The position numbers and the translations under genes were made by a program. This document shows positions 14,684-22,849 of a stretch of 23,210 bases of DNA, one piece after another; position 1 is the stretch's first letter; every line of letters begins with the position of its first letter. Source of the stretch: a virus; the IMG/VR virus record IMGVR_UViG_3300001847_000533, positions 1 to 23,210 of that record; one strand, written 5' to 3'. The notes beneath the pieces are model-generated. The model worked only from the letters and a program-made list of their open reading frames with translations, ran no database searches and was not told where the DNA came from.

Positions 14684-16321
14684 ATGGATTTTAAAGGTTA
14701 TAACGGTAACCCTAACCTTAAAAAGGTTAATACCAAGATTGAATGGACTCCTGATCTAGTCAAAGAATATATTAAATGTAAAGAAGATATAATATATTTT
14801 GTTGAAACTTACATGAAAATTGTTCATGTTGATAAGGGATTAATCAATTTTAAATTATACAGTTATCAAAGACAAATGCTTAAAGATATGCAAGAACATA
14901 GATTTAATGCATTTTGTCTTTCGAGACAGTCTGGTAAATCAATAACCGTTAGTGCATTTATTTTGTGGTTTATTATATTTAATAATGAAAAGGAAGTTGG
15001 TATTCTAGCTAACAAAGGTGATACAGCAAGAGAAATTCTTGGTAGGATTCAACTAGCGTATCAACACTTACCTAAATGGTTGACTCACGGGATTACAATT
15101 TGGAATAAAGGATCTTTTGAGTTAGAAAATAAATCTAAAGTAATAGCAGCTGCAACCTCATCTGATAACGTTCGCGGTCATACTTTTGCACTCGTATATT
15201 TGGATGAGGTTGCTTTCGTAGAAAATTATAATGAATTCTTTGCATCAGTTTTTCCTACTATATCTTCCGGACAAACTACTAAAATAATTATGACAAGTAC
15301 TCCTAATGGTTTAAACCATTTCTACCAAACTATAACAATGGGTTTAAATAAACAAAATAATTTTAATGTTCGAGTAGTTCCGTGGCATCAAGTCCCAGGT
15401 CGAGATGAAAATTGGAAAGAACAAACGCTAAAAGCATTAAACCATGATCAAGCTAAATTTGCTCAAGAATTTAATGTAGAATTTTTAGGTTCGTCAGGTA
15501 CACTTATTGCAGGCTGGAAATTACAAGAACTTGTACCTCAGATAGCTATTAATGAAAAGCAAGGTATCGTTCAGTATGAGAAACCTAACAAAGGTAGAAC
15601 ATATTGTGGTGTAGCTGACGTTTCTAGAGGTAAAGGTCTTGACTACTCTGCATTACAAATAATTGATGTAACAGAGATGCCATACAAGCAAGTGTGTGTA
15701 TTTCGTGATAATATGACTACACCAGGTGATTTTGCTGAGATTATTAATAGACTAGGAAGACAGTATAATAGCTGTCCTATTCTTGTAGAAGTAAATGATA
15801 TCGGGCAACAAACAGCAGAAACATTATATTTTGATTATGAATATGAATCAATGCTATTTACTGAATCAGCTGGTAAAGCTGGTAAGCGTATTACAACAGG
15901 AGCATCTAAACCAGGATCAGTAGATAGAGGTATTAGAACAACAAAGACAGTAAAAAATGTAGGTTGCTCAATGTTAAAGTTACTTATTGAGCAGAACCAG
16001 CTAATTATCAATGACTATAACACAATACATGAACTATCTACATTCTCTAAGAAAAATAATACATATGAAGCAGAACCAGGTAATAACGATGACTTGGTAA
16101 TGTGTTTAGTATTGTTTGCATGGTTAACAGAACAAAAATATTTTAAAGACTTGACAGATATTAATACATTGTTAATGCTCAAAGAAAAAAATGAAGAGCA
16201 GCTATATAATGATCTACTTCCTTTTGGATTTATTGATGATGGTATAGGTCAAGATCCTACACCTGATTCTAACGGTGATAAATGGTATGATGTTGATCAA
16301 AACTCCTTTTTCTATAAATAA
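14684..16321 (+). CDS. gp17: Terminase large subunit gp17 (packaging ATPase and nuclease)
   Basis: This is the DNA-packaging motor. Walker A is SRQSGKS at residues 80-86, Walker B with the catalytic Glu is VYLDE at 171-175, and the coupling motif is TSTPNG at 204-209. The C-terminal RNase H-like nuclease shows D312 (GVADVSRG), D320 (GLDYSAL), an acidic VEVNDIG strand and a NNDDLVM segment as metal ligands. The length of 545 residues is normal for marine T4-like phages, with no intein or intron. The 34 bases upstream hold no clear late promoter and only a weak purine-rich site, so it probably relies on read-through from the gp13-gp16 operon. Its stop codon overlaps the gp18 promoter. Confidence 0.97.
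   Translation: MDFKGYNGNPNLKKVNTKIEWTPDLVKEYIKCKEDIIYFVETYMKIVHVDKGLINFKLYSYQRQMLKDMQEHRFNAFCLSRQSGKSITVSAFILWFIIFNNEKEVGILANKGDTAREILGRIQLAYQHLPKWLTHGITIWNKGSFELENKSKVIAAATSSDNVRGHTFALVYLDEVAFVENYNEFFASVFPTISSGQTTKIIMTSTPNGLNHFYQTITMGLNKQNNFNVRVVPWHQVPGRDENWKEQTLKALNHDQAKFAQEFNVEFLGSSGTLIAGWKLQELVPQIAINEKQGIVQYEKPNKGRTYCGVADVSRGKGLDYSALQIIDVTEMPYKQVCVFRDNMTTPGDFAEIINRLGRQYNSCPILVEVNDIGQQTAETLYFDYEYESMLFTESAGKAGKRITTGASKPGSVDRGIRTTKTVKNVGCSMLKLLIEQNQLIINDYNTIHELSTFSKKNNTYEAEPGNNDDLVMCLVLFAWLTEQKYFKDLTDINTLLMLKEKNEEQLYNDLLPFGFIDDGIGQDPTPDSNGDKWYDVDQNSFFYK
16313..16320 (+). promoter_or_regulatory. Late promoter TATAAATA for gp18
   Basis: An exact T4 late-promoter octamer lies across the last codons and stop of gp17, 42 bases before the gp18 ATG. 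AAGGAG precedes that ATG. Placement and exact match make it convincing. Confidence 0.75.
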
Positions 16322-16362
16322 TCAATAATTAATAATAATAACAACTCTAAAAGGAGAATGAT

Positions 16363-18843
16363 ATGGTTAGTCTAGTTTCACCTGGTGTACTAGTTAAAGA
16401 AATTGATCTTACAACTATTGTTCCATCAGTTTCTACTACAGAAGGTGCTATTGGTGGTGTATTTCGTTGGGGTCCAGTAGGTCAAAGAGTTCTTGTTGAT
16501 TCAGAAACAAATCTAGTAACAAGATTTGGTAAGCCAACAAACCTTAACCCTGAAACATTCTTTACTGCAGCTTCATTCTTAAGCTATGGTAATAGATTAT
16601 TTATATCTCGTGCTGCTAATACAACTGGTGTATCACCACAAGTAACATGTACAGTTCAAGCAGGTAACTCTACAGTTGTTCTTTCAGCAGGTAACACTTC
16701 AACACTCCATGCAGGTTATACAGCTATTGGGTCATCAAATAGCGGTGTTCTAACTGGTGCAACTATTCAGGCTATTGTTAACTCTACAGCATTTACACTT
16801 GCTAGCGGTTCACAAGCTTTAGCTAATACAACATCAGATGTAGTTCAGTTTATTTCAAATACTGCCTTCACAGCTTTTGCTAACACTGTAGCAGTTGCTA
16901 ATATTGAAACACTTATTGTTAAGAATGAAACTGATTTTACACATAAAGATGGTACTTTTGATCCCAACGTACAGTTTATAGCAAGATACCCTGGTGCAAT
17001 CGGTAACTCTATTCGTGTGTCAGTTTGCGGTAACTCAACAGGTTATAGTTCAGTTATTAACCTACAATCTTATGCATTAGGTGCTTATATACCTATAACA
17101 GTAAATTCAAACACTGCAACTGCAACAATATATGGTAGCAATGCTGCAGTAGTATCAGCTAATGTTCTTCAATTTAAGCAAGATCTTAACGTAACTGATA
17201 GAATTGAAGTAGGTAATACACTAATTGGTACAGAATATCTTAAAGTTACTGCTATTGGTGATGCTACAGTATATGGCAACGTTTCAGCTACAGTTGTTAT
17301 TACAACAATAGCTGGCAATAACGTTGTTATTGCTAATACAACAGTAGGTCTTAATAATGGTATGCTTGTAGATAACTCTACAGCATTCTTAGATGTAAAG
17401 CCTAGAATTACAACAATTGTTAACTCTACAGCATTTACAGTATCATCTGTTGCTGATGCTAACGTAACAACAAGCAGCACTACTGTATATCCTAGAGCTG
17501 TATTTACAATTAACTTTGAAGAACCATATAAGCTTGGTGCTAATCTAGTTTATCAGGGTTCCAATACCCAGACACAAAATATAACTCGTTACTGGGAATT
17601 CTTTAACTTAGTAGATACTGCACCTGGTCAATCAGAGTATGTTATCAATTTTGGTAACTCTGCTATTAACTCAGACGAAATGCACGTTGTAGTTGTTGAT
17701 GATGGTGGTAAGTTTACAGGTGTACCTGGAGAAATTCTAGAAGTGTACCGCGGTGTATCACGTGCTACTGATGCAAAAACAGTAGATGGTGGTGCAAATT
17801 ACTGGAGAACAGTAATCAATGATATGTCTCAGTACATCTATGCTGTTAACGATATATCAGGAGCAGCTTCTGCTACTGCATTAAATCTTACTGACTCTAC
17901 TCTCGATGATGTTTCATTAACTCTAATGAACGGTAATGATGGACATGATGAAACAAATATTGAGCTTGGATGTGTACTAAATGCATACGATATGTTCAAG
18001 TCAAAAGAAGAAGTTGATATTTCACTTGTTCTACAAGGCAAGGCACGTTCATTCGTTCTAGCTAATTATCTAATCGATAATATTGCTGAACCTCGTATGG
18101 ATTGTATCGTTCTTGCTTCACCTCAGAAAGGTGACGTTGTTAATAACGTTGGTAACGAGGCAGATGCAGTAGTTCTATTCCGTGAAAATCTTCGTTCATC
18201 ATCTTACGGTGTGCTTGACTCAGGTTATAAGTATATGTACGACCGCTACAATGACATTTATCGCTGGGTACCTTTAAATGGTGATACAGCAGGTCTTTGT
18301 GTGCGTACAGATTATACTAACGATGCTTGGTGGTCACCTGCAGGATTTAACCGTGGACAAATTAGAAACATTGTTAAGCTTGCATTTAATCCAAGACAAG
18401 CAGAGCGTGATACTCTATATAAAGCTGGTGTAAACCCAGTAGTTACATTCCCTGGTCAAGGTACAATCCTTTACGGTGATAAGACACTACTATCTAAACC
18501 ATCAGCATTTGATCGTATCAACGTACGTAGATTGTTCATTGTTCTTGAGAAAGCTATTAGTAAGGCAGCTCAGTATACTCTATTCGAGTTCAACGATGCA
18601 TTTACTCGTGCTCAGTTCAAGAACCTTGTAGTTCCATATCTACGTGATATCCAGGGTCGTAGAGGTGTTACAGACTTCTTAGTAGTATGTGATGAAACAA
18701 ATAATACCCCAGAAATTATTGATAGAAATGAGTTCGTAGGCGATATTTACATTAAACCAGCTCGTTCTATTAACTTCATTACTCTAAACTTCGTTGCTGT
18801 TAGAACTGGTGTAGCCTTTAGCGAGGTCGTGGGCAAATTCTAA
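16363..18843 (+). CDS. gp18: Contractile tail sheath protein gp18 with large beta-rich insertion, 826 aa
   Basis: N-terminal SLVSPGVLVKEIDLTTIVP and GAIGGVFRWGPVG are hallmark sheath sequences. The C-terminal part has GLCVRTDYTNDAWWSPAGFNRG, then INVRRLFIVLEKAI and FLVVCDETNNTPEIIDRNEF, the conserved core that forms the contractile lattice. At 826 residues it is much longer than T4 gp18 (about 660). The excess lies between roughly residues 100 and 390 and is Thr/Val/Asn/Ser/Ala-rich, with two repeat units sharing IVNSTAFT. These resemble Ig-like or other surface beta modules that decorate the sheath outside. It has its own late promoter and ribosome site, and is followed by a hairpin, so it may form a single-gene late transcript of high abundance. 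Confidence 0.97.
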   Translation: MVSLVSPGVLVKEIDLTTIVPSVSTTEGAIGGVFRWGPVGQRVLVDSETNLVTRFGKPTNLNPETFFTAASFLSYGNRLFISRAANTTGVSPQVTCTVQAGNSTVVLSAGNTSTLHAGYTAIGSSNSGVLTGATIQAIVNSTAFTLASGSQALANTTSDVVQFISNTAFTAFANTVAVANIETLIVKNETDFTHKDGTFDPNVQFIARYPGAIGNSIRVSVCGNSTGYSSVINLQSYALGAYIPITVNSNTATATIYGSNAAVVSANVLQFKQDLNVTDRIEVGNTLIGTEYLKVTAIGDATVYGNVSATVVITTIAGNNVVIANTTVGLNNGMLVDNSTAFLDVKPRITTIVNSTAFTVSSVADANVTTSSTTVYPRAVFTINFEEPYKLGANLVYQGSNTQTQNITRYWEFFNLVDTAPGQSEYVINFGNSAINSDEMHVVVVDDGGKFTGVPGEILEVYRGVSRATDAKTVDGGANYWRTVINDMSQYIYAVNDISGAASATALNLTDSTLDDVSLTLMNGNDGHDETNIELGCVLNAYDMFKSKEEVDISLVLQGKARSFVLANYLIDNIAEPRMDCIVLASPQKGDVVNNVGNEADAVVLFRENLRSSSYGVLDSGYKYMYDRYNDIYRWVPLNGDTAGLCVRTDYTNDAWWSPAGFNRGQIRNIVKLAFNPRQAERDTLYKAGVNPVVTFPGQGTILYGDKTLLSKPSAFDRINVRRLFIVLEKAISKAAQYTLFEFNDAFTRAQFKNLVVPYLRDIQGRRGVTDFLVVCDETNNTPEIIDRNEFVGDIYIKPARSINFITLNFVAVRTGVAFSEVVGKF
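16774..16797 (+). repeat. 24-bp direct repeat in gp18 insertion, copy 1
   Basis: Identical to 17416-17439 and encoding IVNSTAFT in both copies. It marks the duplicated beta module inside the sheath protein. Confidence 0.9.
17416..17439 (+). repeat. 24-bp direct repeat in gp18 insertion, copy 2
   Basis: Second exact copy, in the same reading frame. A shorter related stretch (AACTCTACAGCATT, encoding NSTAF) is also present about 40 bases upstream. Confidence 0.9.
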
Positions 18844-18854
18844 TAAAATAAAAA

Positions 18855-18880
18855 ATAGGAGAGTGGCAACACTCTCCTAT
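18855..18880. terminator. Perfect 11-bp hairpin with GCAA tetraloop after gp18
   Basis: The arms ATAGGAGAGTG and CACTCTCCTAT pair perfectly around a GCAA (GNRA) loop, starting 11 bases after the gp18 stop. On the + strand there is no T-tract after it; on the - strand it is followed by TTTTTATTTTATT. It may therefore be a 3' stabiliser or processing structure for gp18 mRNA, and a classical Rho-independent terminator only for antisense transcription. Confidence 0.7.
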
Positions 18881-18887
18881 GCAACGA

Positions 18888-18895
18888 TATAAATA
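18888..18895 (+). promoter_or_regulatory. Late promoter TATAAATA for gp19
   Basis: An exact late-promoter octamer seven bases after the hairpin and 21 bases before the gp19 ATG, which has an AAGGAG site. It gives tube protein its own late transcript. Confidence 0.72.
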
Positions 18896-18916
18896 AAAAT
18901 AAAAAGGAGTAAATTA

Positions 18917-19555
18917 ATGCCATTTAATATACATGATTTCAAATCTAAAGGACTTGCTCTTAATGGTGCGAGACCATCACTATTTAGTGTTGATATTCCT
19001 CAGGGGTGGCCTCATATGAATGGTTCAAATAGCCAAGTACCATATATGGCTAAGGCATCATCATTACCTCAATCTACTATTAATGAAGTTGAAGTAGGTT
19101 ATTTTGGTAGAAAAATTAAATTGGCAGGTGACCGTACTTATGCTAACTGGGCTTGTACATTTTATAATGATGAAAGTTTTTCTATTAGAAATGGTATGTT
19201 GAACTGGCATCAATTTATAAATTCTACTGTACCTAATTTAATGGAAGGGTCTGCACCAGCTTCACCTGAAAGTTATAAGAGTGATATTACTATTACACAG
19301 TGGAGTAAAGCTGGTAAAGAAAATGTTGGAACAGCTTTATTTAACTGTACATTAATAGGAGCATTCCCTGTTATTGTTGGACCTATTACATTAGATTGGG
19401 ATGCTACAAATCAAATTGAAATGTTTGATGTAGAGTTTGCATATGATTACTGGATTGCAGGTAAAACATTTCCTAATTCTGGGCAACTTAACACTGTACC
19501 CAACTACTTAGAAACTGCTGCTACAGTTCCAAGTACTCTTAGCATCTCTCAATAA
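18917..19555 (+). CDS. gp19: Tail tube protein gp19
   Basis: The 212-residue protein has tail-tube features of T4-like phages: KSKGLALNGARPSLFSVDIP at the start, PYMAKASSLPQSTINEVEV, YFGRKIKLAGDRTYANW, and a closing WDATNQIEMFDVEFAYDYW. gp19 polymerises on the baseplate into the DNA conduit inside the sheath. It is longer than T4 gp19 (163 residues), as is usual for marine relatives. Its own late promoter and strong AAGGAG site fit high expression. A short gap follows before gp20. Confidence 0.95.
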   Translation: MPFNIHDFKSKGLALNGARPSLFSVDIPQGWPHMNGSNSQVPYMAKASSLPQSTINEVEVGYFGRKIKLAGDRTYANWACTFYNDESFSIRNGMLNWHQFINSTVPNLMEGSAPASPESYKSDITITQWSKAGKENVGTALFNCTLIGAFPVIVGPITLDWDATNQIEMFDVEFAYDYWIAGKTFPNSGQLNTVPNYLETAATVPSTLSISQ

Positions 19556-19581
19556 TAATTTTTATATGAAAGATATACATA

Positions 19582-21147
19582 ATGAGTGATAATCAAGGTT
19601 GGTCGTTATTTGGATTTCAGATTAAGCGTAGGCCTCAACCTGATTCCATACGATCGTTTACTCCTGAAATAAAAGATGACGGTGCAGTTGTTGTAGCAGC
19701 TGGTGGTACATTTGGACAATATATCGATCTTGACGGTACAGTTAGAACTGAAGCCGAACTGGTTGCAAAGTACAGAGAAATGGCTTTGCAACCAGAAATC
19801 GATAGAGCTGTTAATGAAGTGGTTAACGAAGCTATTGTTGTTGAAGAAGGTGAACATACAATTGAAATTGTGCTAGATGATCTTGAAATTGATGATAAAA
19901 TTAAACAAATCATTGAGCAAGAGTTTAACGGTATTCTAGACCTTCTAGATTTTCAAAATCAAGCATATGATATATTTCGTAAATGGTATGTAGAAGGTAG
20001 ACAATATTTCCATGCTGTAATTGATGAGAAGAGACCTGAAGAAGGTCTAAAAGAACTTCGTTATGTTGATCCTCGTAAGATTAGAAAAATACGAGAGGTA
20101 CAAAAAACAAAAGATAGAAATACTGAAGCTGTAATACAGAAGACAAAAAGCGAGTATTATATCTATAACGAAAAAGGTCTAAATTACGGTTCTAAGGTTA
20201 TATCAAATCTAGGAACAACTGGTGTTAAAATTCATGCTGATTCAATTATCCATGTAACATCAGGATTAACAGATCAAAACGGTTTAATGGGACTTTCATA
20301 TCTTCATTCAGCCATTAAACCACTAAATCAGCTTAGAGCTCTAGAAGATTCAGCAATTATATATCACTTATCAAGAGCCCCTGAACGTAGAATTTTCTAT
20401 ATCGATATCGGTAATCTTCCTAAAATTAAAGCTGAGCAGTATTTACGTGATATGATGGCTAAGTATAAAAACCGTCTATCATATGATGCTCAGACTGGTG
20501 AGATACGCGATGATCGTAAATTTATGACAATGCTAGAAGATTATTGGCTACCAAGACGTGAAGGTGGTCGAGGAACTGAAATATCAGTTCTTTCAGGTGG
20601 TACAGCTCTTCCACAGCTATTGCAATCAGTAGAGTACTTTGAAGATAGATTATATAAAGCTCTGCAGGTACCTATCACCAGATTAAAACCAGATACTGTA
20701 TACTCAATTGGCAGAGCTACTGAAATTACTAGAGATGAAGTTAACTTCTCTAAGTTTATCGATAGAATTCGTAACAAGTTTTCTCAGTTATTCCTAAAAG
20801 CTCTTGAAAAGCAAGTTATTCTCAAGCGTATTGCATCACCAGAAGATTGGGATGCTATAAAAGGTAAAGTAAAGTTTAGATATCTTCGCGATAATTACTT
20901 TGCAGAGCTTAAAGAGATGGAAATCTTTACAGATAGAATGAATAGAGTTCAGCTAGCTGAACCATTTGCTGGTAAATACATTTCACATACATGGATTCGT
21001 AAGAATATTCTTAAACAAACTGATGAAGAAATTGAGCTTATGGATGAACAAATTAGAATTGATATGCAAAATCCATTGTATAATCAAGATTTAATTATGC
21101 AAGCTCAACAAGCTCAAGCAGAAGCAGAAGCTAATAGAAAGAGGTAA
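19582..21147 (+). CDS. gp20: Portal protein gp20
   Basis: The 521-residue protein matches T4 gp20, the dodecameric portal at which prohead assembly starts and through which DNA is packaged. Typical parts are YREMALQPEIDRAVNEVVNE near residues 64-83, KWYVEGRQYFHAVID, LRYVDPRKIRKIR, LEDSAIIYHLSRAPERRIF, and the tunnel-region LEDYWLPRREGGRGTEI with SVEYFEDRLYKAL. The C-terminus is Gln/Ala-rich (MQAQQAQAEAEANRKR), forming a helix. No promoter consensus is visible in the 26 bases before it, so it is probably read from the gp19 promoter. The prohead-core gene follows after three bases. Confidence 0.97.
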   Translation: MSDNQGWSLFGFQIKRRPQPDSIRSFTPEIKDDGAVVVAAGGTFGQYIDLDGTVRTEAELVAKYREMALQPEIDRAVNEVVNEAIVVEEGEHTIEIVLDDLEIDDKIKQIIEQEFNGILDLLDFQNQAYDIFRKWYVEGRQYFHAVIDEKRPEEGLKELRYVDPRKIRKIREVQKTKDRNTEAVIQKTKSEYYIYNEKGLNYGSKVISNLGTTGVKIHADSIIHVTSGLTDQNGLMGLSYLHSAIKPLNQLRALEDSAIIYHLSRAPERRIFYIDIGNLPKIKAEQYLRDMMAKYKNRLSYDAQTGEIRDDRKFMTMLEDYWLPRREGGRGTEISVLSGGTALPQLLQSVEYFEDRLYKALQVPITRLKPDTVYSIGRATEITRDEVNFSKFIDRIRNKFSQLFLKALEKQVILKRIASPEDWDAIKGKVKFRYLRDNYFAELKEMEIFTDRMNRVQLAEPFAGKYISHTWIRKNILKQTDEEIELMDEQIRIDMQNPLYNQDLIMQAQQAQAEAEANRKR

Positions 21148-21150
21148 ACA

Positions 21151-21390
21151 ATGGTAGATACAGTGAATTTAATTCAACACGCTGTTAATGATAGTCCTAC
21201 TCAGATGCAGGATGACCTAAATACTTTAATGCTAGATAAAATTAAAAATATCATTGATCAGAAAAGAGTAGAAGTAGCTCAAAATTTCTTTAATTATGAT
21301 GAACCTGAAGATAATGAAGAAGATTTAGAAGACTACTCTGATCAGGAAGAATATGAAGAACCAGAAGAAGTAGAATATCAAGAGGATTAA
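21151..21390 (+). CDS. gp67: Prohead core protein gp67 (PIP), acidic
   Basis: The 79-residue protein has a helical first half (LNTLMLDKIKNIIDQKRVEV, then AQNFFNYDEPED) and an extremely acidic second half made of Glu/Asp with Tyr. This matches T4 gp67, the small scaffold-core protein located between gp20 and gp68 that is cut to internal peptides by gp21. Position directly after the portal gene and size agree. The acidic tail may neutralise basic internal proteins during prohead assembly. It ends one base before the next gene's ATG. Confidence 0.85.
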   Translation: MVDTVNLIQHAVNDSPTQMQDDLNTLMLDKIKNIIDQKRVEVAQNFFNYDEPEDNEEDLEDYSDQEEYEEPEEVEYQED

Positions 21391-21391
21391 G

Positions 21392-22141
21392 ATGACCAAG
21401 TATCTTAAAGATATTATTAAAGAGTGTAGTGATTATACTACTCCTAAAGCTCCAGCTGATAGAGACTTTGTAGATATGCATTTAAATAATATTGAGAAGA
21501 TTGATCCTCTAGATCAAAAAGCTAAAGAAGGTAATGATGCAGTATTTACAGGTTCAAATGTAAATACTTATGATCGTAATATAAACAAGTATGGATATAA
21601 CCATTCTGAAGACTGGCAGCATTATGATAATTTTAGAGCTTGGAGAGATGGTCAACTTGCAGCTCTAAAACACCATTCTACTGGTGAAGACATGGAATCT
21701 CCTTACGATGAAGATTCTGCTAATCATAAAGACTGGATGATGGGATATACATCTGTTAATAGAATGTATGAAGATTATTCAGAGCATAGTGATATTCAAG
21801 ATGAACATGAAATGGTTCGTACCGAATTGAGAGCAATAGCTGATAAAGCAACTCATCTATTAAACCATATGCCAATGGGTATGCATATTGAACCATGGGT
21901 ACAATCAAAAATTGCCAATGCTAAGATGGAAGTTTCAGGTGTACATGATTATTTAATTTACGGTGATCATGCTAATAAACCAACAAATGAAGAAACAATC
22001 GAAGAGAAATTAAAACATTCTCAAGGTATGGGTGAATGGATTAAAGATTTTGAGCAATCAGATGATCCTAAGTTTGAAGGTAAATCTAAATCTAAAAGAA
22101 GACAAATGGCTATAGCAGCTTTTATGTCATCTAAGAAATAA
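21392..22141 (+). CDS. Tagged protein in gp68 position, 249 aa
   Basis: It stands where T4 has gp68 (prohead core, 141 residues) but is much longer and shows no clear match to it. The N-terminus MTKYLKDIIKE ends in I-K-E, again a capsid-targeting and gp21-site pattern. There are three blocks: FRAWRDGQLAALKHHSTGED (helical), ADKATHLLNHMPMGMHIEPW with VQSKIANAKMEVSGVHDYL, and a C-terminal WIKDFEQSDDPKFEGKSK followed by SKRRQMAIAAF. The last two blocks recur in marine phage virion-linked proteins from memory. It could be a core protein, an internal protein, or both. It precedes the protease gene by 10 bases. Confidence 0.7.
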   Translation: MTKYLKDIIKECSDYTTPKAPADRDFVDMHLNNIEKIDPLDQKAKEGNDAVFTGSNVNTYDRNINKYGYNHSEDWQHYDNFRAWRDGQLAALKHHSTGEDMESPYDEDSANHKDWMMGYTSVNRMYEDYSEHSDIQDEHEMVRTELRAIADKATHLLNHMPMGMHIEPWVQSKIANAKMEVSGVHDYLIYGDHANKPTNEETIEEKLKHSQGMGEWIKDFEQSDDPKFEGKSKSKRRQMAIAAFMSSKK

Positions 22142-22151
22142 GAGTTAACAA

Positions 22152-22814
22152 ATGAAACTTATTCAAGAATTACAAGAAGACGTTAAGCCAATTACAGAGG
22201 CTTCTGAGTCAGGCAAAAAGAACCTTTACATCGAAGGTGTCTTTATGCAATATAATAATGATAGGTTTAACCAGCCTAATCGTAATGGCCGTCTGTATCC
22301 AGAATCTATCATGCGCGAAGAAGTTAATCGTTACAACAGCGAATGTGTAGATACTAAGCGCGCTTACGGTGAACTTAATCATCCACAGGGTCCTACAATT
22401 AATCTTGATCGTGTTTCCCATCTAATTGAGAAGCTTGAATTTCAGAGAGATGGTACTGTTTTAGGTCGTGCTAAGATTCTTGAAACTCCTATGGGTGCAA
22501 TTGTTAAAGGTTTAATTGAAGGTGGTGCAAGACCTGGTGTATCTTCTAGAGGTATGGGGTCTGTTAAGCAGGTTAATGAAGGTCTAATGGAAGTACAGAA
22601 TGACTTTCGTCTTGTAACAGCTGCTGATGTGGTTGCTGATCCTTCTGCTCAGAAGGCATTTGTTAACGGTATTTTTGAAAACGTTGACTGGCTCTATAAC
22701 GAAAAAACAGGTGAATGGGTTCAAGAACAAAAGAAAGTTCTTCGTAATATGTCTACTAGACAGATTGAAGAAAGCAAGTTGAGATTCTTTGAGAATTTCT
22801 TGAAGACATTATAA
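22152..22814 (+). CDS. gp21: Prohead maturation protease gp21
   Basis: The 220-residue protein is the T4-type prohead serine protease. H77 in YGELNHP and Ser131/132 in RPGVSSRG are the expected catalytic His and Ser, and FRLVTAADVVADPSAQKAF is the conserved strand-helix that follows. The N-terminus MKLIQELQE itself ends in an L-Q-E site, fitting self-processing. In T4, gp21 trims gp22, gp67, gp68, gp23, gp24 and the tagged internal proteins after (L/I)xE. Here it is the natural processor of the many tagged small proteins in this window. The stop codon overlaps a tandem late promoter. Confidence 0.95.
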   Translation: MKLIQELQEDVKPITEASESGKKNLYIEGVFMQYNNDRFNQPNRNGRLYPESIMREEVNRYNSECVDTKRAYGELNHPQGPTINLDRVSHLIEKLEFQRDGTVLGRAKILETPMGAIVKGLIEGGARPGVSSRGMGSVKQVNEGLMEVQNDFRLVTAADVVADPSAQKAFVNGIFENVDWLYNEKTGEWVQEQKKVLRNMSTRQIEESKLRFFENFLKTL

Positions 22815-22823
22815 ATATAAATA
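22810..22823 (+). promoter_or_regulatory. Tandem overlapping late promoters TATAAATATAAATA
   Basis: Two exact TATAAATA octamers overlap by two bases (22810-22817 and 22816-22823) across the gp21 stop, 27 bases before the next ATG. They probably drive the scaffold and major capsid genes to the right. Confidence 0.75.
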
Positions 22824-22849
22824 ATAAGAAAATTAATTGGAGTTATTAA

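Noticed and set aside
17169-17480. A - strand frame opposite the gp18 insertion
   Set aside because: Antisense shadow created by the Thr/Val-rich repeated coding sequence of the sheath gene.
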